A stretch of 64,000 nt of DNA, from positions 50,553,321 through 50,617,320 of the forward strand of contig JALGPY010000002.1 of assembly GCA_023055425.1 (NCBI GenBank). The letters run 5' to 3'. Positions 22,119 through 33,698 of the stretch are shown piece by piece (the first letter of the stretch is position 1; each line of letters starts with the position of its first letter). A program made the position numbers and the translations under genes. The DNA comes from Linanthus parryae (taxonomy: Eukaryota > Streptophyta > Magnoliopsida > Ericales > Polemoniaceae). Below the pieces are notes generated by a model. The model worked only from the letters and a program-made list of their open reading frames with translations. It had not been told where the DNA came from and searched no databases.

Positions 22119-23243
22119 GGCAAAATTGCACCGGAGGTACCCAAATTTTGCCAAAACCGGCAAGTGGGTACCCAAATTTTCAAATCGTGCACCATCGGTA
22201 CCCAAATTTTCAAAATCGTGCACCGGAGGTACCCAACGCTAAATGCCGTTAACTTTCCGTTAACTTTCCATCCAAATTGGACGGAAAAGTATTAAAAACT
22301 ATTATACCCATTATTTTCTTCTCTAAGTTTGTTAAAAATACCACTGGTACTGACGAATCTAAAAAAAATGAAAAAAAATTAATTTAATAATTTGATATAT
22401 GTAAGATAATGTAATATATTTCATCAAAATTACATATTTTTACATTATTTCACGATATGAAATATGTTTTTATTAACATATATATATGTTAATCTTAAAG
22501 TCTTTAACTTTCTTTTTAACAAAAATATCAAATTTGATAATCTCAAAATGGAAAATTAACGGGAGGGTACATGTGAAATTATCAAAGATACTTATATGTT
22601 ATTGTTTTATTAAAAAATATATATGTTAAATTATGAAATTTGGAGATTGTTTCTCTTAACATATATCCGTCAATCTTAAATTCTTTTAACTTTTTTTAAC
22701 AATTTTTTAAAAAATCTCAAATTTTCATAATTTCACATTTTTTTAATAAAATAATAACATACAAGTATCTTTGATAATTTCACTTGCACCCTTCCGTTAA
22801 TTTTTCATTTTGAGATTATGAAATTTTGATATTTTTGTTTTAAAAAAAGTTAGAGACTTTAAGATTGACATATTATATGTTAATAAAAACATATTTCATA
22901 TCCTGAAATGATGTAAAAATACGTAATTTTGATGAAATATATTGCATTATCTTACATATATCAAATTACTGAATTAAAATTTTATTATTTTTAATTTTTT
23001 TAATTCATAAAAAGCAGTTGTATTTAAAAAAAAGTTGAAGGTGAAAATAATTGGTACAATAGTCTTTTTATATTTTTCCGTCCAATTTGGATGGAAAGTT
23101 AACGGAAAGTTAACGGCAGTTAGCGTTGGGTACCTCCGGTGCACGATTTTGAAAATTTGGGTACCTGTGGTGCACGATATGAAAATTTGGGTACCCACTT
23201 GCCGGTTTTGGCATAATATGGGTACCTCCGGTGCAATTTTGCC
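22119..23243. mobile_element. Fold-back (long inverted repeat) MITE, Mutator-like
   Basis: Left end GGCAAAATTGCACCGGAGG and right end CCTCCGGTGCAATTTTGCC are exact inverse copies, flanked by AAAAATAAA on both sides (9 bp, but low complexity). The outer 190 bases hold repeated units of GGTACCCAAATTTT and TCGTGCACC. The inner sequence is also inverted about a centre near 22680 (for example TATCAAAGATACTTATATG against CATACAAGTATCTTTGATA), so almost the whole 1.1 kb can form one hairpin. No coding potential. Confidence 0.88.
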
Positions 23244-23653
23244 AAAAATAAAAGAAAATAAATCAGAAGATTAGTAAGCATTGACTTTTTTTAGGAAAGT
23301 AAACATTATACATGAACATTTCTCGCCTTCTTTTTTTTGAAATATATTCTTTACCTTTATTACTCAAGATACAGCAATCAATTTCCCTCTCAATCTTTCC
23401 TCAAAAAGAAAAGGTTGTCTTGGTTCCATATGTCTATATAGTTTATCGTTTATTCTTTAAGCAATGAGCAATCTTTAGTTCAGCAGAAGAAGAAATCAAA
23501 GAAGAAATAAGCAATAATAGTGAATGAATAGGAAAGAGAAAAAATATTCATCAAGAAATAATGAGCAGCAACTCATTCCTGTATAGAACGAAAACTGAGG
23601 TGAATAGCAACTCATTCCTGTATGTCCCGGCAACGGAATTTATCTTTGTTCCT

Positions 23654-23699
<46 letters not shown>

Positions 23700-23730
23700 C
23701 TAAGAACATGGCCTAGGAGAAAGTGACAGG
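23244..23730. other. Non-coding DNA with A-rich runs
   Basis: Includes a short direct repeat GCAACTCATTCCTGTAT near 23567 and 23606 and a long A run at about 23655-23698. No gene seen. Confidence 0.45.
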
Positions 23731-24163
23731 TGTCACCAATTATAACTAAATAGTATGAATCGAATCACAAAGTTAGGGTTTCACCCTCAAAGCTACGAAC
23801 GATCGAGAACCAGATAACAGATGAAGAGAGAATAATCATTCTCATTTCTTTCCCAAAATCAATAATGAAAAATACAATTAAAAAGAGGGAATAAAACCTA
23901 ACGGACCAAGTCCAGCCACCAATGGCAGTGAGCCACGTAACCATTACAGCTAACGAAAACTTGAAATAAAACAGAAAGGAAAACGATACCGTTTAACTAA
24001 ACATCAATTCTCCTCAATTACAAACCGCCCCCTTGAGACTTTAAACGGCTGAGATTAGAAACTCCCTGTACAATCCAACGGTTGCTGAAACGTCATGCGT
24101 TCATGTCATCAATTTGGCAGTCCTTGCAGTTTAGTCCATGAGAGAAGAGATGATGATCTCTAA
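23731..24163 (-). repeat. Probable 3' LTR of copia C3
   Basis: It lies directly after the polypurine tract TTGAGGGGGCGTAT (minus strand) at the end of the C3 ORF, and its far end reads GGTGACA on the minus strand near 23731. The length is about 430 bp. No second LTR is present to confirm the limits, so the borders are approximate. Confidence 0.5.
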
Positions 24164-25203
24164 TACGCCCCCTCAAGTTGGGGGGAATGATGAATGACCC
24201 CCAACTTGGCAAGGATAGTCCCAAAAGAAGCAGGTACCAGTGGTTTGGTAAGAAAATCAGCTAGCTGCAGGTCTGAAGGAAGATGCCTGAGTTGGACTGA
24301 ACCAGAGTGGACCAAGTCTCTAACCAAATGACAGTCTACATCTATATGTTTAGTCTTCTCATGTAGGACAGGACTATAAACAATAAGAGGACCAGGAAAG
24401 GAACACTTGAGTTCAGTGAGAAGAGTAACTAACCAAGTCAGCTCACAACAAACCACTGCAAGACCTCTATATTCAGCTTCAGCTGAACTTTTAGCTACCA
24501 CTGTCTGCTTCTTAGACTTCCATGAGACAAGACATTGACCCAGATAAACCCAATAACCTGAAGTAGATCTCCTGCTGTTTAGACAACCAGCCCAGTCTGA
24601 GTCTGTGTATGCTAAAAGAGGTAGAGAAGAACTAGCAGGAAATAGCAAACCTTGAGTACTAGTCCCCTTTATGTATCTGAGAATGTGATGAACAACAGAA
24701 AGATGATGTGTGGTGGGGTGTGCCACAAACTGGCTGAGCTTATGAACTAAATAACAGAGGTCAGGTCTTGTATTGCAAAAATATAGAAGTTTACCAATGA
24801 GCTGTCTGTAAAGAGCACTGTTATGATCATCCAAAGCAGTACCAATATGCATGCTCAACTTAATAGTGGCAGCCATGGGAGAAGAAGCTGGTTTGCATTC
24901 CAAATAATTGACTGAGGAAAGAATTTCATGAGTAAACTTTTGCTGACAAACAAAGAGTCCTGCAACATCTCTTTTGACTTCAAATCCCAAGAAGAAAGAC
25001 AGATATCCTAAAAACTTCAGTTTGAAAGCTTGACTAAGAAGAACCTTAAAATGATGCAAAGCACTGAGAGGAGAGCCTGTGATAATGATATCATCAACAT
25101 AAACCAGAAGATAACACTCTTCAGAAGAAGTGATCTTCACAAATAAAGTGTAATAAGACTTGCACTGCACAAACCCCAAACCAACATTCATAAATTCTCT
25201 CAT
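24160..25203 (-). pseudogene. Ty1/copia C3: reverse transcriptase and RNase H fragment with in-frame deletion
   Basis: 347 open codons. Reverse transcriptase catalytic motif YVDDIIITGSPL, then LGFEVKRDVAGLFVCQQKFT, then RNase H with LLAYTDSDWAGCLNSRRSTS and VVAKSSAEAEYRGLA. After LIVYS the text passes directly to PVLHEKTKHIDVDCHLVRDL. In this family the segment with the third catalytic Asp (of the DNQSA type) lies between them, so about a dozen residues were lost in frame. The start is arbitrary: upstream pol, gag and the 5' LTR are gone. It is a different copia lineage from C1 and C2, judging from the protein text. Confidence 0.88.
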
Positions 25204-26481
25204 ATGTAACTCCTAGAAATATAATGAATCAACATTTTCTTTATTTAATATTTATAAAATATTAATCAAATTTTCATAACAAACTAATCTCAACTTAAAA
25301 GCAAATAAGCTCATTATTCTAGAAATGCAAATCAGCTCATCCCATTTTAGAAAAAAATAAAGAATGTGCCAATAAGAGTTTGAAACATGAAAAATAATAT
25401 GTTTATAAGAGAGTCATGAAATTACAACTTTTAAATAAAAAAATGAAATTGTAAATTTAGATTAACACTATTTCTTTTTTTGTTTTGCTTATCATAATTA
25501 TTTTCATATTCGAGGTGATTTCACATAAAAGCGTGGTTAAATTTTTTATCATCATTCATAGAATTACTTACCATAGTTATATTAGTCTTGGGACCTAGAG
25601 GTGGTGGCTTAATTTGCGAGGAATGTGACCACTTTGAGTTCTATCTCCACTTCGTGAACTAAGTTGATGAAAAAATATATAATTGTGCAATTTTAATCTG
25701 ATTCAATGGTGCATCAATGATTTGTAATTCATCAATGCTGATAAGATCCTACAATTGAGAAACACCTAAGGATATGAATTTTTTTCTCTGCTGAAAATTA
25801 AAATGAAAGACTAAGGTTTTTTCTCTTTTCTTTCTGATAGAGGGTAATTCTTATTGTATCACTTTTGGACCAAAATAAACTTGACATTATCTAATGATAC
25901 TATTTTCAGCCTTTACAAATGTGCCAACAAAAAATTAAAATAATTGATAGTGACTTTAAAAGTAAATTAAAGCAAATTTATAAACATAAATGAGAACGGA
26001 CAATGTTTTGCAATTACCGAATTTGTAATGTCAATAATTATAAACTTACATAATATTGACATAAGTTTATACATGCAGCAAACCAAATACATTAGAATAT
26101 TGCAAGAGCAGAGAAAAACTCGTAAAAAATTTGCTTGAATGCAATACCTATTGTGCATTTTGTGTACAGATTTATTCGAAAACAGTCGTCTAAAATGAAT
26201 TTTGGATACGAATGAATATTATAACAGTAGTAAAACGATGATGTGAATGCCAAAATTATTACAACTTACTGAGAAAGTTTAACTATAAATCATCACTATA
26301 CAAATAGTCAAACATGTAATATTCTGGGGCGTCGTAGTAGTACCACGATTACGTGTTCCCTTTTTCATTTTTCTATTCCTTTTTGTATCTATCTTCAGCA
26401 CTGTTTGGAGAAACCTTAATGAGTATGGACAATATTTTTCAATTACCAGATTTCTTATGAAAAGATTTTTAAACTTACACG

Positions 26482-26522
<41 letters not shown>

Positions 26523-27072
26523 AAAGCGAACTATTCATTAAGGGAATATATTCTTATATCATATTGGATACGAAATAGAGCATCTTAATTGATAAAAATA
26601 GTAAAATAATAAATTACATTATTTAATCATATTAAAATACTAATAAAGTATCACCGTGAGACATCAATATATAAATAGTTACTTGTAATTGTAATTGTGC
26701 CACGATTATACGTTGTATGCTCATTTTCATTTATCTGTTGTTGTGTGGAGTCGGAATAGGAGTACTGTCAACCATTATATTTTTCATCACGTGATGTAAT
26801 TTTTTTCCATTGCTAAAAAAAATTATTACACTATTTGATGCAAGTTTCTATTTGTATAAGTGATCAAATTTTCTTGTATAACAGATAAATTTCTACGGGT
26901 AATTCTAAATTTTATTTAACTCATAAAATTGGCATTTTGCTCTTGTGCAACTAATAATAATTTATTTGGAAACTAATAATAATTGCCCAACATAATTGGT
27001 TAAACGTTTTTGTCTTTGGACATAAATTTTATCAATTCAGCTCTATGATAGACCATGTAGAGGTTAGCGGTG
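25204..27072. other. AT-rich intergenic DNA
   Basis: No gene recognised. There is a diverged direct duplication: segments near 26270-26400 and 26640-26740 share the order CAATATATAAATAGT-like, GTACCACGATTA / GTGCCACGATTA and TTTTCATTT. A (TA)n tract lies at about 26484-26519. Confidence 0.45.
26484..26519. repeat. (AT)n microsatellite
   Basis: About 17 uninterrupted AT dinucleotides. Confidence 0.9.
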
Positions 27073-27914
27073 TATTATGGAATTAATAATGTAGTATTCG
27101 TAATTGCATAATAAAATATGGATTTTACTTGTCATAAAATACATCCAAAATACGTTATTAGTTGCTGAAAAAAGATCTCACAATTAGCAATTTAGTAACT
27201 TATTTTAGTATTGTAATTGTTATCCAATTTACCATTAGCAATTTAGTAACTCATATAATCAAATTAGAGGAATTGAATAATAAATACAAAATGTGGGGGT
27301 TACTTGATGAGTCATTTCCATGGTGGACATTAACTTTGATAAGTTGGCACTAAGAATGATGTTCATTGGTTAAAAATCCAAATAAGCGATCCACATGTCT
27401 TCACCTACAACAATTTATTGACGGATGGCATATGGAGAGTGAGTTTTTTCTCACCTCCTACCTTTTATACATAATATAGATTATGGAATTGATAATGTAG
27501 TATTTGTATTTGCATAATGATATATAGATTTTACTTGTCATAAAATACATCCAAAATACGTTATTAGTTGCTGAAAAAAGATCTCACAATTAGCAATTTA
27601 GTAACTTATTTTAGTATTGTAATTATTATCCAATTTACCATTAGCAATTTAGCAACTCATATAATCAAATTAGTTAATAGTTGTCATTAAAAGCAAAATT
27701 GAGGAATTAAATAACAAATACAAAATGTGGGGGGTGACTTGATGAGTCATTTTATGGTGGACATTTACTTTGATAAATTGGCACTAAGAATGATGTTCAT
27801 TGGTTCAAAATCCAAATAAGCGATCCACATGTCTTCACCTGCAACAATTAATTGACGGATGGCATATGGAGAGCGAGTTTTTTCTCAGCTCCTAGCTTTT
27901 ATATATAATATAGA
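27073..27914. repeat. Tandem direct duplication, two copies of about 410-435 bp
   Basis: Copy 1 begins TATGGAATTAATAATGTAGT near 27077 and copy 2 TATGGAATTGATAATGTAGT near 27483. Shared landmarks such as CATCCAAAATACGTTATTAG (27142 and 27548) and CAAAATGTGGGGG (27287 and 27721) show an offset of 406 growing to 434 because of an indel near 27262 / 27675. Both copies end near TTTATANATAATATAGATT. Diverged, non-coding. Confidence 0.9.
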
Positions 27915-28127
27915 TTTCTTCTTCTTGAATGTCCGATGTGGGACTTCTCAACATGCCCCCTCACGTATGGCATTCTTTGGCCTACACGTGGATCTTTTGT
28001 CTACGAGTGGCCATGTAAAAATTCATGGGGTTCCTCCTCAAAACCAATTGGCAATGAGGGGAGTAGCCCAGGACACTTATTAATTATATTTCTTCCTCTT
28101 GAATGTCCGATGTGGGACTTCTCAACA
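27915..28127 (-). mobile_element. TRIM-like or small LTR element remnant
   Basis: On the minus strand TGTTGAGAAGTCCCACATCG starts at 28127 and again at 27953. The second copy is preceded by TGAGGGGGCA, a polypurine tract, as expected at the start of a 3' LTR. The second LTR is cut at about 27915, next to the tandem duplication. The distance between LTR starts is only 174 bp. The TCCCACATCGG signature and CTCATTGCCAATTGGTTTTG text are known to me from small plant LTR elements; the assignment to a named family is not possible here. Confidence 0.6.
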
Positions 28128-28137
28128 CTAACCGCGG

Positions 28138-28432
28138 TGAATTTAATCAATGATTGGCAATCTTGGTTGTCATGGTGAAGTCAGTGGGGAGATTTGCAGG
28201 CTTGTAGAAGAATGTGCTAATCTCATGAGGTGCTTTGATGAGTGTTATGTAAATTGTAAAGCACACCCCTCGTTCTGGCAATGAATTTGCCCATATTTTT
28301 GCCAGTAGATCACTTCAGTTCTCTAGGATTCATCTCTACACTCAAAAGCCTGATTGGGCTAGCAATGTAATTGCTTTTGATTGTGAGCCTTTTGGCTTTT
28401 AATGGAATTTTTCTTCTCAAAATAAAAATTAA
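28138..28432 (+). pseudogene. LINE-d: 3'-terminal RNase H remnant
   Basis: Translation gives GEVSGEICRLVEECANLMRC followed, in a second frame, by RSGNEFAHIFASRSLQFSRI and PDWASNVIAFDCEPFGF with a TAA. This is the C-terminal RNase H pattern (R-SGN--AH--A) of plant LINEs. A frameshift lies near 28275. A short AT-rich 3' UTR follows; the poly(A) tail is eroded to AATAAAAATTAAAAC. 5'-truncated, dead. Confidence 0.6.
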
Positions 28433-28678
28433 AACAAAGTTCTTTTGTTTGGCAGCAAAATGAAATTCGGAAGAGAATAAAAAAAAAATGTAGTTTAGTA
28501 TATTATGATTACACCCACAGAGTTAGACAAATAATAATTAGCACTAATAGTTAGCATAAATTACAGCCATATACCCACATATCTCGTGAAATTGAAATTG
28601 AAAAAAAACTGCAATCGACATCTGTCTACTCGCTCATCTGTTCTATGAAACCAAGACCAAAACCCAGACCCACACAAA

Positions 28679-28876
28679 GGCTCTGTTTGAATATCATGGT
28701 TTGGTTAACCTCCACAAAAAGTTAACCAAACTTTAACCCCGAATTTGTAGGACCCACATTCCACTCATTTTTCTATTCACATAAAAGTCAAAATCTCAAA
28801 ACCAAAATAATCAAATCCAAACATTCACCTGGGTTGGTTAACCAAACAAGCCCAACCATGTTATCCAAACAGGGCC
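28679..28876. mobile_element. 198-bp MITE
   Basis: Left end GGCTCTGTTTGAATATCATG and right end CATGTTATCCAAACAGGGCC are imperfect inverted repeats that extend into GGTTTGGTTAACC / GGTTGGTTAACC. The immediate flanks are AAA on both sides, a possible 3-bp duplication. Superfamily uncertain (PIF/Harbinger-like if the 3-bp duplication is real). Confidence 0.7.
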
Positions 28877-29892
28877 AAAGACTTCTGCAAAGGTTTTGAT
28901 ATGGGTATTAATTACTTAATGGTACTGACACGATTTCTTACGTGTTACCGCAAGTGCACTGTTCAAGTAATATAGGGCTGGTATTTCAACCCCGATTTAT
29001 CGATCCCACAAGGACAGTGTTACAGCTTAATCAGAAACTAGGTTTAAAGAGTAAAAATGTAAAAACTAAAAGGAGAAATATTTTGGGTCGGATCCTAATA
29101 AACTAAGTACTGAAAGTAAAAACAGAGTTAAACAGTATTTTTGGTAATTTTCTGGTAATAAATTCTGACTGTAAAAACTAGGGTTTTGGGTACCTAGATT
29201 CCTGGATCCCCTAGGGTTACTATTCAGCTTTTCAGTTTTTCCGATTCACAAACACACATCAGTTTTGTTTATGCCACCATACCATTGATACAATCTCCTC
29301 TCGATCTCATGAATCTATCACTCTCATGCAGATTTTCGGATCCCCTTGGTTGACCAAGATCTGCAGGTTTGTTCTAAGTCTGCTAGGATTACAGGTTCTC
29401 CTCTCGATCTCCCCCTAAACGTCTAGCAGTTGGTATAATGCTTTTGGGCTAGTCCCCTGATTTTCTTCACCTCTTGGTCCATCAAGGCAGCAAACTAAAT
29501 TCAGTATTCTCTTCCTAACTCTCACTGGCCACTCTCGCGCACCAGATCCTGTCTGTAGTAATCCAGGTTCATGACTCCGTTCATGCATAAACAGTAAAAA
29601 ACCAAAGACAGAATATTAAACAAAAATTCTACTGTATTAACTTAAACAATCATGAATCCAAAGTCGGGATAAACTAAGTTGTTGACATCATAAACCCCAG
29701 GTTCACCAAGAACCTAGGTAAAAAGTTTAGCTAATAAAAACTAACATAAAGAAGAGAAGAGAATCAAACAGGTGACGGAAATCTGGCAATTTCCGGGCTT
29801 GCTCCGATGCTCCGGCTTCTCCTCTGCTCTGTTGTGTCTGAATCTGATTCTGTGTGTTCTGTGTTGTATCCTGAAACTGCTGGGCAGAGCTG

Positions 29893-29903
29893 CTTTATAT
29901 AAT
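29893..29903 (-). promoter_or_regulatory. TATA box of the Gypsy-A 3' LTR
   Basis: ATTATATAAAG on the minus strand, about 1.06 kb from the LTR start. The equivalent in the 5' LTR is at 62384-62394. It would place the U3/R border near 29865. Confidence 0.65.
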
Positions 29904-30025
29904 GATGAATTTTCCATAGTCCTGTGCCGAAATTCCTGTTATGTCCTTAATTCTGGCCGCCTTTGACTTTTCTGACGAAGTTTGACTTTTTCCACCGTCT
30001 TCAGAAAATTCGGGAAATTTTGACC

Positions 30026-30473
30026 TGCGTTTGAACGCACAACGGCTGCGTTTGAACGCACATTCTGAGAGTTGAATTCTTGACTTTGACTTCCGTTGAC
30101 TTTTTGCTCCTGCGTTTGATAGCACAATGTGCGTTTGAACGCACATTTTGGTCTTCTGGTTGACTTCTGCCTGATTCTGACCTTTCTGAAATTTGAAGTT
30201 TCGTACGTCTGAACGCAGGATGTGCGTTTGAACGCACAACACTTAGTCATTTTCTGGCCAGTTTTCCCTATCTTCTGCTGCTACACTGTGCTGTGCGTTT
30301 GAACGCACATACTTAGCCAATTTTTTGCACTTTCTTGCGTTTAGGCAATTTTCGCCCTTTTTTGGCCTCCGGGACTCAGTTTTTGCGTTTGGCCACCAAT
30401 CTTGCATGCGGACATATGTTATTTTGGACTTCGGGGCTGCGTTTGAACGCATAATGTGCGTTTGAACGCACAT
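30026..30473 (-). promoter_or_regulatory. Cluster of GTGCGTT-TG-AACGCAC palindromes in U3 of Gypsy-A
   Basis: About nine complete or slightly altered copies of the dyad GTGCGTTTGAACGCAC occur between 30026 and 30473, in pairs and singles with irregular spacing. The nearest is about 120 bp upstream of the TATA box. The position suggests cis-regulatory sites for a dimeric factor, but this is inference. Confidence 0.6.
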
Positions 30474-30961
30474 GTGCGACAGCCCCAACTTTAAAACGTT
30501 GTAACTTCTTTGTACGATATGCGATTTAGCTCCGTGACCTGTCGTTGGAAAGCTCTTGAAGTCTAATTTCATTTTCCACCAGTCTCACTCCAAAATTCAT
30601 TATAGGACTTAAGCTATGATAAAAATAGTGGAGACTGGTCATGCTGCTTCTCCAATTTTGCCTCTCTTCACTCCTCTTGAGTGTTTCTTTGTTTCTGAAG
30701 TTTGTTCCATGCCTTAAATTAACCGCTAAGCTTCCGTTCCTGTAAAAACAACATGAATAACTTTACAAAGCGATTATATATGTAATTTTATATATATATA
30801 TATATTTATGCATGAAAATGCCAGGATTTCACAATTAAGCTGAAACTCATCTTTTTCATACTACGGAGGCTTTGTTGGCTAGAACATGCTCAATCTTATG
30901 GAGACTGAACTTCTCACATTCTATTCTAGGCTCACAGATAACTCATAAATGAGAGTTATCA

Positions 30962-30975
30962 AATACCCCCACACT
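30962..30975 (-). other. Polypurine tract of Gypsy-A
   Basis: AGTGTGGGGGTATT on the minus strand immediately before the 3' LTR; it would prime plus-strand DNA synthesis. Confidence 0.75.
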
Positions 30976-32834
30976 GAACTTTTCTTGCCCCGAGCAAACT
31001 CCAGTTGTATACTACCGTTGCATACAATCCCGAATCAATCTAGAGCGTTGTAACTGAATTTATTTAAAAACAGTAAAAGTACTATAAACAGTTTAACTTT
31101 TTGGTGAGACTGGGCAATTTCTACAACCCAAACTGGACATCATTAATCTCTCATATTTCCCTAAACTTCTGAAACTGCAGTGATCGGAAGAACTCGCGGC
31201 CAGCCTAGGTTAGGAACAAGCACGAACACTACTTACTTTAGATTTGGCCCGCAAACCGAACGTATCCCTAATGCACACCTTCCGTGCTTTTATTCTGGGT
31301 GTAATGTAAATCTGCCGGCTTTGGGACGGTAGGATAAGTCATTTAGAAGCGAATTCGTAAACGTCACAACACACTCACAAAACCCAAATCTCACACTCCC
31401 TCACCAAGAAGACAGAAACTGACCCAAATCACTTAAGATTCTAGACACTCAATTTCCCCAATCCTGGTGAAAATGCCGTTCTCGCGGCCACAACTGTGAA
31501 AGAATGCGAAACTGCAATAAAATTTGTCTGGCTTGGGCTTTTGAAATAAAATCAATTAAGCACCCTGAAACTCTGCCTTTACTGTTTTTTTTCTTTTTCT
31601 TGTTCTTTTTTCATCTCAATTTTTTTTTATTTCTATTTTCTATTTTTTTTTCTCTCTTTTTTTTGTTCTTTCAATGAGGGGCAATATATAAAAAATACTA
31701 TAAACCAGGCCAGTTCTGCGAAAAACCAAATTGTGGGGTGGCACAAAAATACAGTGAATAACATCTGAAACGACCACCCCCACACTGATCCAAACCACAT
31801 AGTCAATCTGTAAAATAATTGCGCTTTTCCAACCGAACCTCCTCACTCCAAGGATGTCTAAATAGCATAGCGCATACTCCAAATAACCCTGTCAACCCAA
31901 GTCCCCCATGTCGTACGGAAAAAATGTCACGTACTACGGCTCTCCTCCTGTGCTCACGGTGTAATGTCATGAGTCACCGCCACACCGAAGTGTGCTGCCG
32001 TCACTATCTCACCCTTACACACCCTCAGATATAACGATGAAGCTCATCCACTATCAAATATGACAAATCTTCTCTACCCCCAGAAACTCCCTCAACTCTA
32101 CTCCCTCGTTCCATGACGCATAGGAAATGTGAAATTACTAACAATGATGCGAGTATTAAAAAACGGCTTCCTAGGTCAAGAGGTTACCAAGAAAAGGATA
32201 ATGGATCAACGGGGCTCACTAGTGGACCTAAGGCGCGAGACAGGACGTGAGGTCCCCTATGGCCTATCACTCCACCAAATGATGTGGTGACCGTGATTGC
32301 GGGTTGACGATTACCTGTTGACGATGGTCTGGCACCTAATAGGATACATGGCTCGGGAGACAGCTACTTGCATTTTCTGAAGTGCATTGGCTTTATAAAC
32401 TTCCCTAGACAGATACTCGCAGCTCTTCCTCACTTCAGTTCATCAATTTTTGGGAAATTTTCTATCATTAAGCCCTCGCCAGTATTAAGCTAAATCCTTT
32501 GTTCACTCTCAAAATTTTGAGATTTTTATTTTTTTTCAGTATAATTTTTTTTTTCAGTATAATAAAACTAATGCAGTTACAACGCCACCACCCCCACACT
32601 GGATGGTGCCATGCCTTCATGGTACTAATCATCAGGCATATAATCTGGATTTGTTGAGCTGGCATGCCTCATCTACTGGGGTCAGGACGACCGAATGCTA
32701 GATTGACCGACAGATTGATGGCCTGATAGAGCCACTGGCTTGTTGGCTCGAGACTGGCCGTTAGTCGACCAGCTGGTAGTATACTCAGAATATTAAAGCG
32801 AGAGACAGAAATTAAACATGTGCACCCGGAGTCA
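30976..32834 (-). other. 3' non-coding internal region of Gypsy-A
   Basis: No credible ORF. It contains a pyrimidine-rich tract on the plus strand (31578-31675) and two further AGTGTGGGGG tracts (minus sense, 31776-31785 and 32591-32600). It also has short blocks that recur in the same order in Gypsy-B, for example TTTCCTATGCGTCATG near 32125-32110 (minus), GGTTGCGAGAACGGC-like near 31490 and CTAGGGATACGTT-like near 31265. Confidence 0.65.
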
Positions 32835-32842
32835 GTTCTTAC

Positions 32843-33690
32843 CAAAGTTTTACAAACTGGACCGGCCATCGAACCGGTGAGGCAACGGTTTACGGTCGGA
32901 CCGGTGGTCGGACCGGTTCAATCGCACATTTTTTATAAAATTGTATAAAAATTATTTTTAGTTATATGTGTAATAAAGATATAATGTAAAATATGAAATT
33001 AATCAAGAATAGCTTGTTTTTATCTTTTCCTAAAATCGAGGGACCATTTGTGTATTTTTCACTAACTTTTTGTGCAACAAAAACACCCTAACTTATTTCT
33101 CTAATCTGTTGGTGCTCCTTATGCACCTCAATTTCTCTAACAACCTAAACCCACGTACCCAGTAACACACCCATCTCTCTCTCTACCCCAACGGAAAACA
33201 CACCAAGATAACCCAAAATTGCGGAGATCAATCTCCTGCCAATGGATCGGTAAACTCCAACAACCCAACTCGATATCAAATTCAAATCGATCCCTTATAT
33301 CCCCACTGCTCCCTTGTAGATTTTTCTCACGCATTCACTCACAAGTCACAAGTCACTCAAACCCCCTGTTTTACCGAGAGAACACCGCCACCACCGCTGC
33401 TTGTTTTGGCCGAAGCACCACCACCACCACTTCGTCCTCCACTCCGGCCAACCCACATCTCCAACCGCCTCTATCACCGTCGCCAGCTGCTTCCTCTCTT
33501 GTTCCCGTCGTCGACCGAGAAGCAGAAATTCCAAAAACCGGCCGGTTTTTTACCGACTGGTTCACCGGTTGGACTGAAAAACCGGCCGGTTTTTGACCGG
33601 GTTTGACCGGTTCATGCATTTGCGGTCTGATGTTCGAACCGAACCGTTCACCGGCCGGTTCACCGGTCCGGTCCGGTTTTAAAAACTATG
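32843..33690. mobile_element. Non-autonomous hAT-type element, CCGG-rich, inside Gypsy-A
   Basis: Flanked by GTTCTTAC at 32835-32842 and 33691-33698, an exact 8-bp duplication. Ends are CAAAGTTTTACAAACTGGAC and, inverted, CATAGTTTTTAAAACCGGAC. Both arms are rich in GGACCGGT / ACCGGTCC. An ORF at 33219-33596 is low-complexity (runs of Thr, Pro and Ser) and has shadows in other frames, so I do not call a gene. 848 bp. Confidence 0.88.
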
Positions 33691-33698
33691 GTTCTTAC

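Larger units (their letters stand above)
28926..30961 (-). repeat. 3' LTR of Gypsy-A
   Basis: 2036 bp. On the minus strand it starts TGATAACTCTCATTTATGAG, with a perfect 8-bp terminal hairpin (GATAACTC / GAGTTATC), and ends CGTGTCA. It has a clear TATA box (29893-29903) and a cluster of GTGCGTTTGAACGCAC-type palindromes upstream of it. Confidence 0.9.

Noticed and set aside
27073..27914. Tandem duplication interpreted as LTRs of one element
   Set aside because: The copies are adjacent with no internal region, primer-binding site or polypurine tract between them.
30026..30473. Regularly recurring 14-16-bp repeats resembling a CRISPR array
   Set aside because: Spacing is irregular, the units are palindromes within a plant LTR that recur in the partner LTR, and no cas-like genes exist; this is eukaryotic DNA.
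33219..33596. 125-codon ORF in a GC-rich stretch
   Set aside because: Inside a hAT-type non-autonomous element; Thr/Pro/Ser low complexity and open frames on both strands point to composition, not coding.
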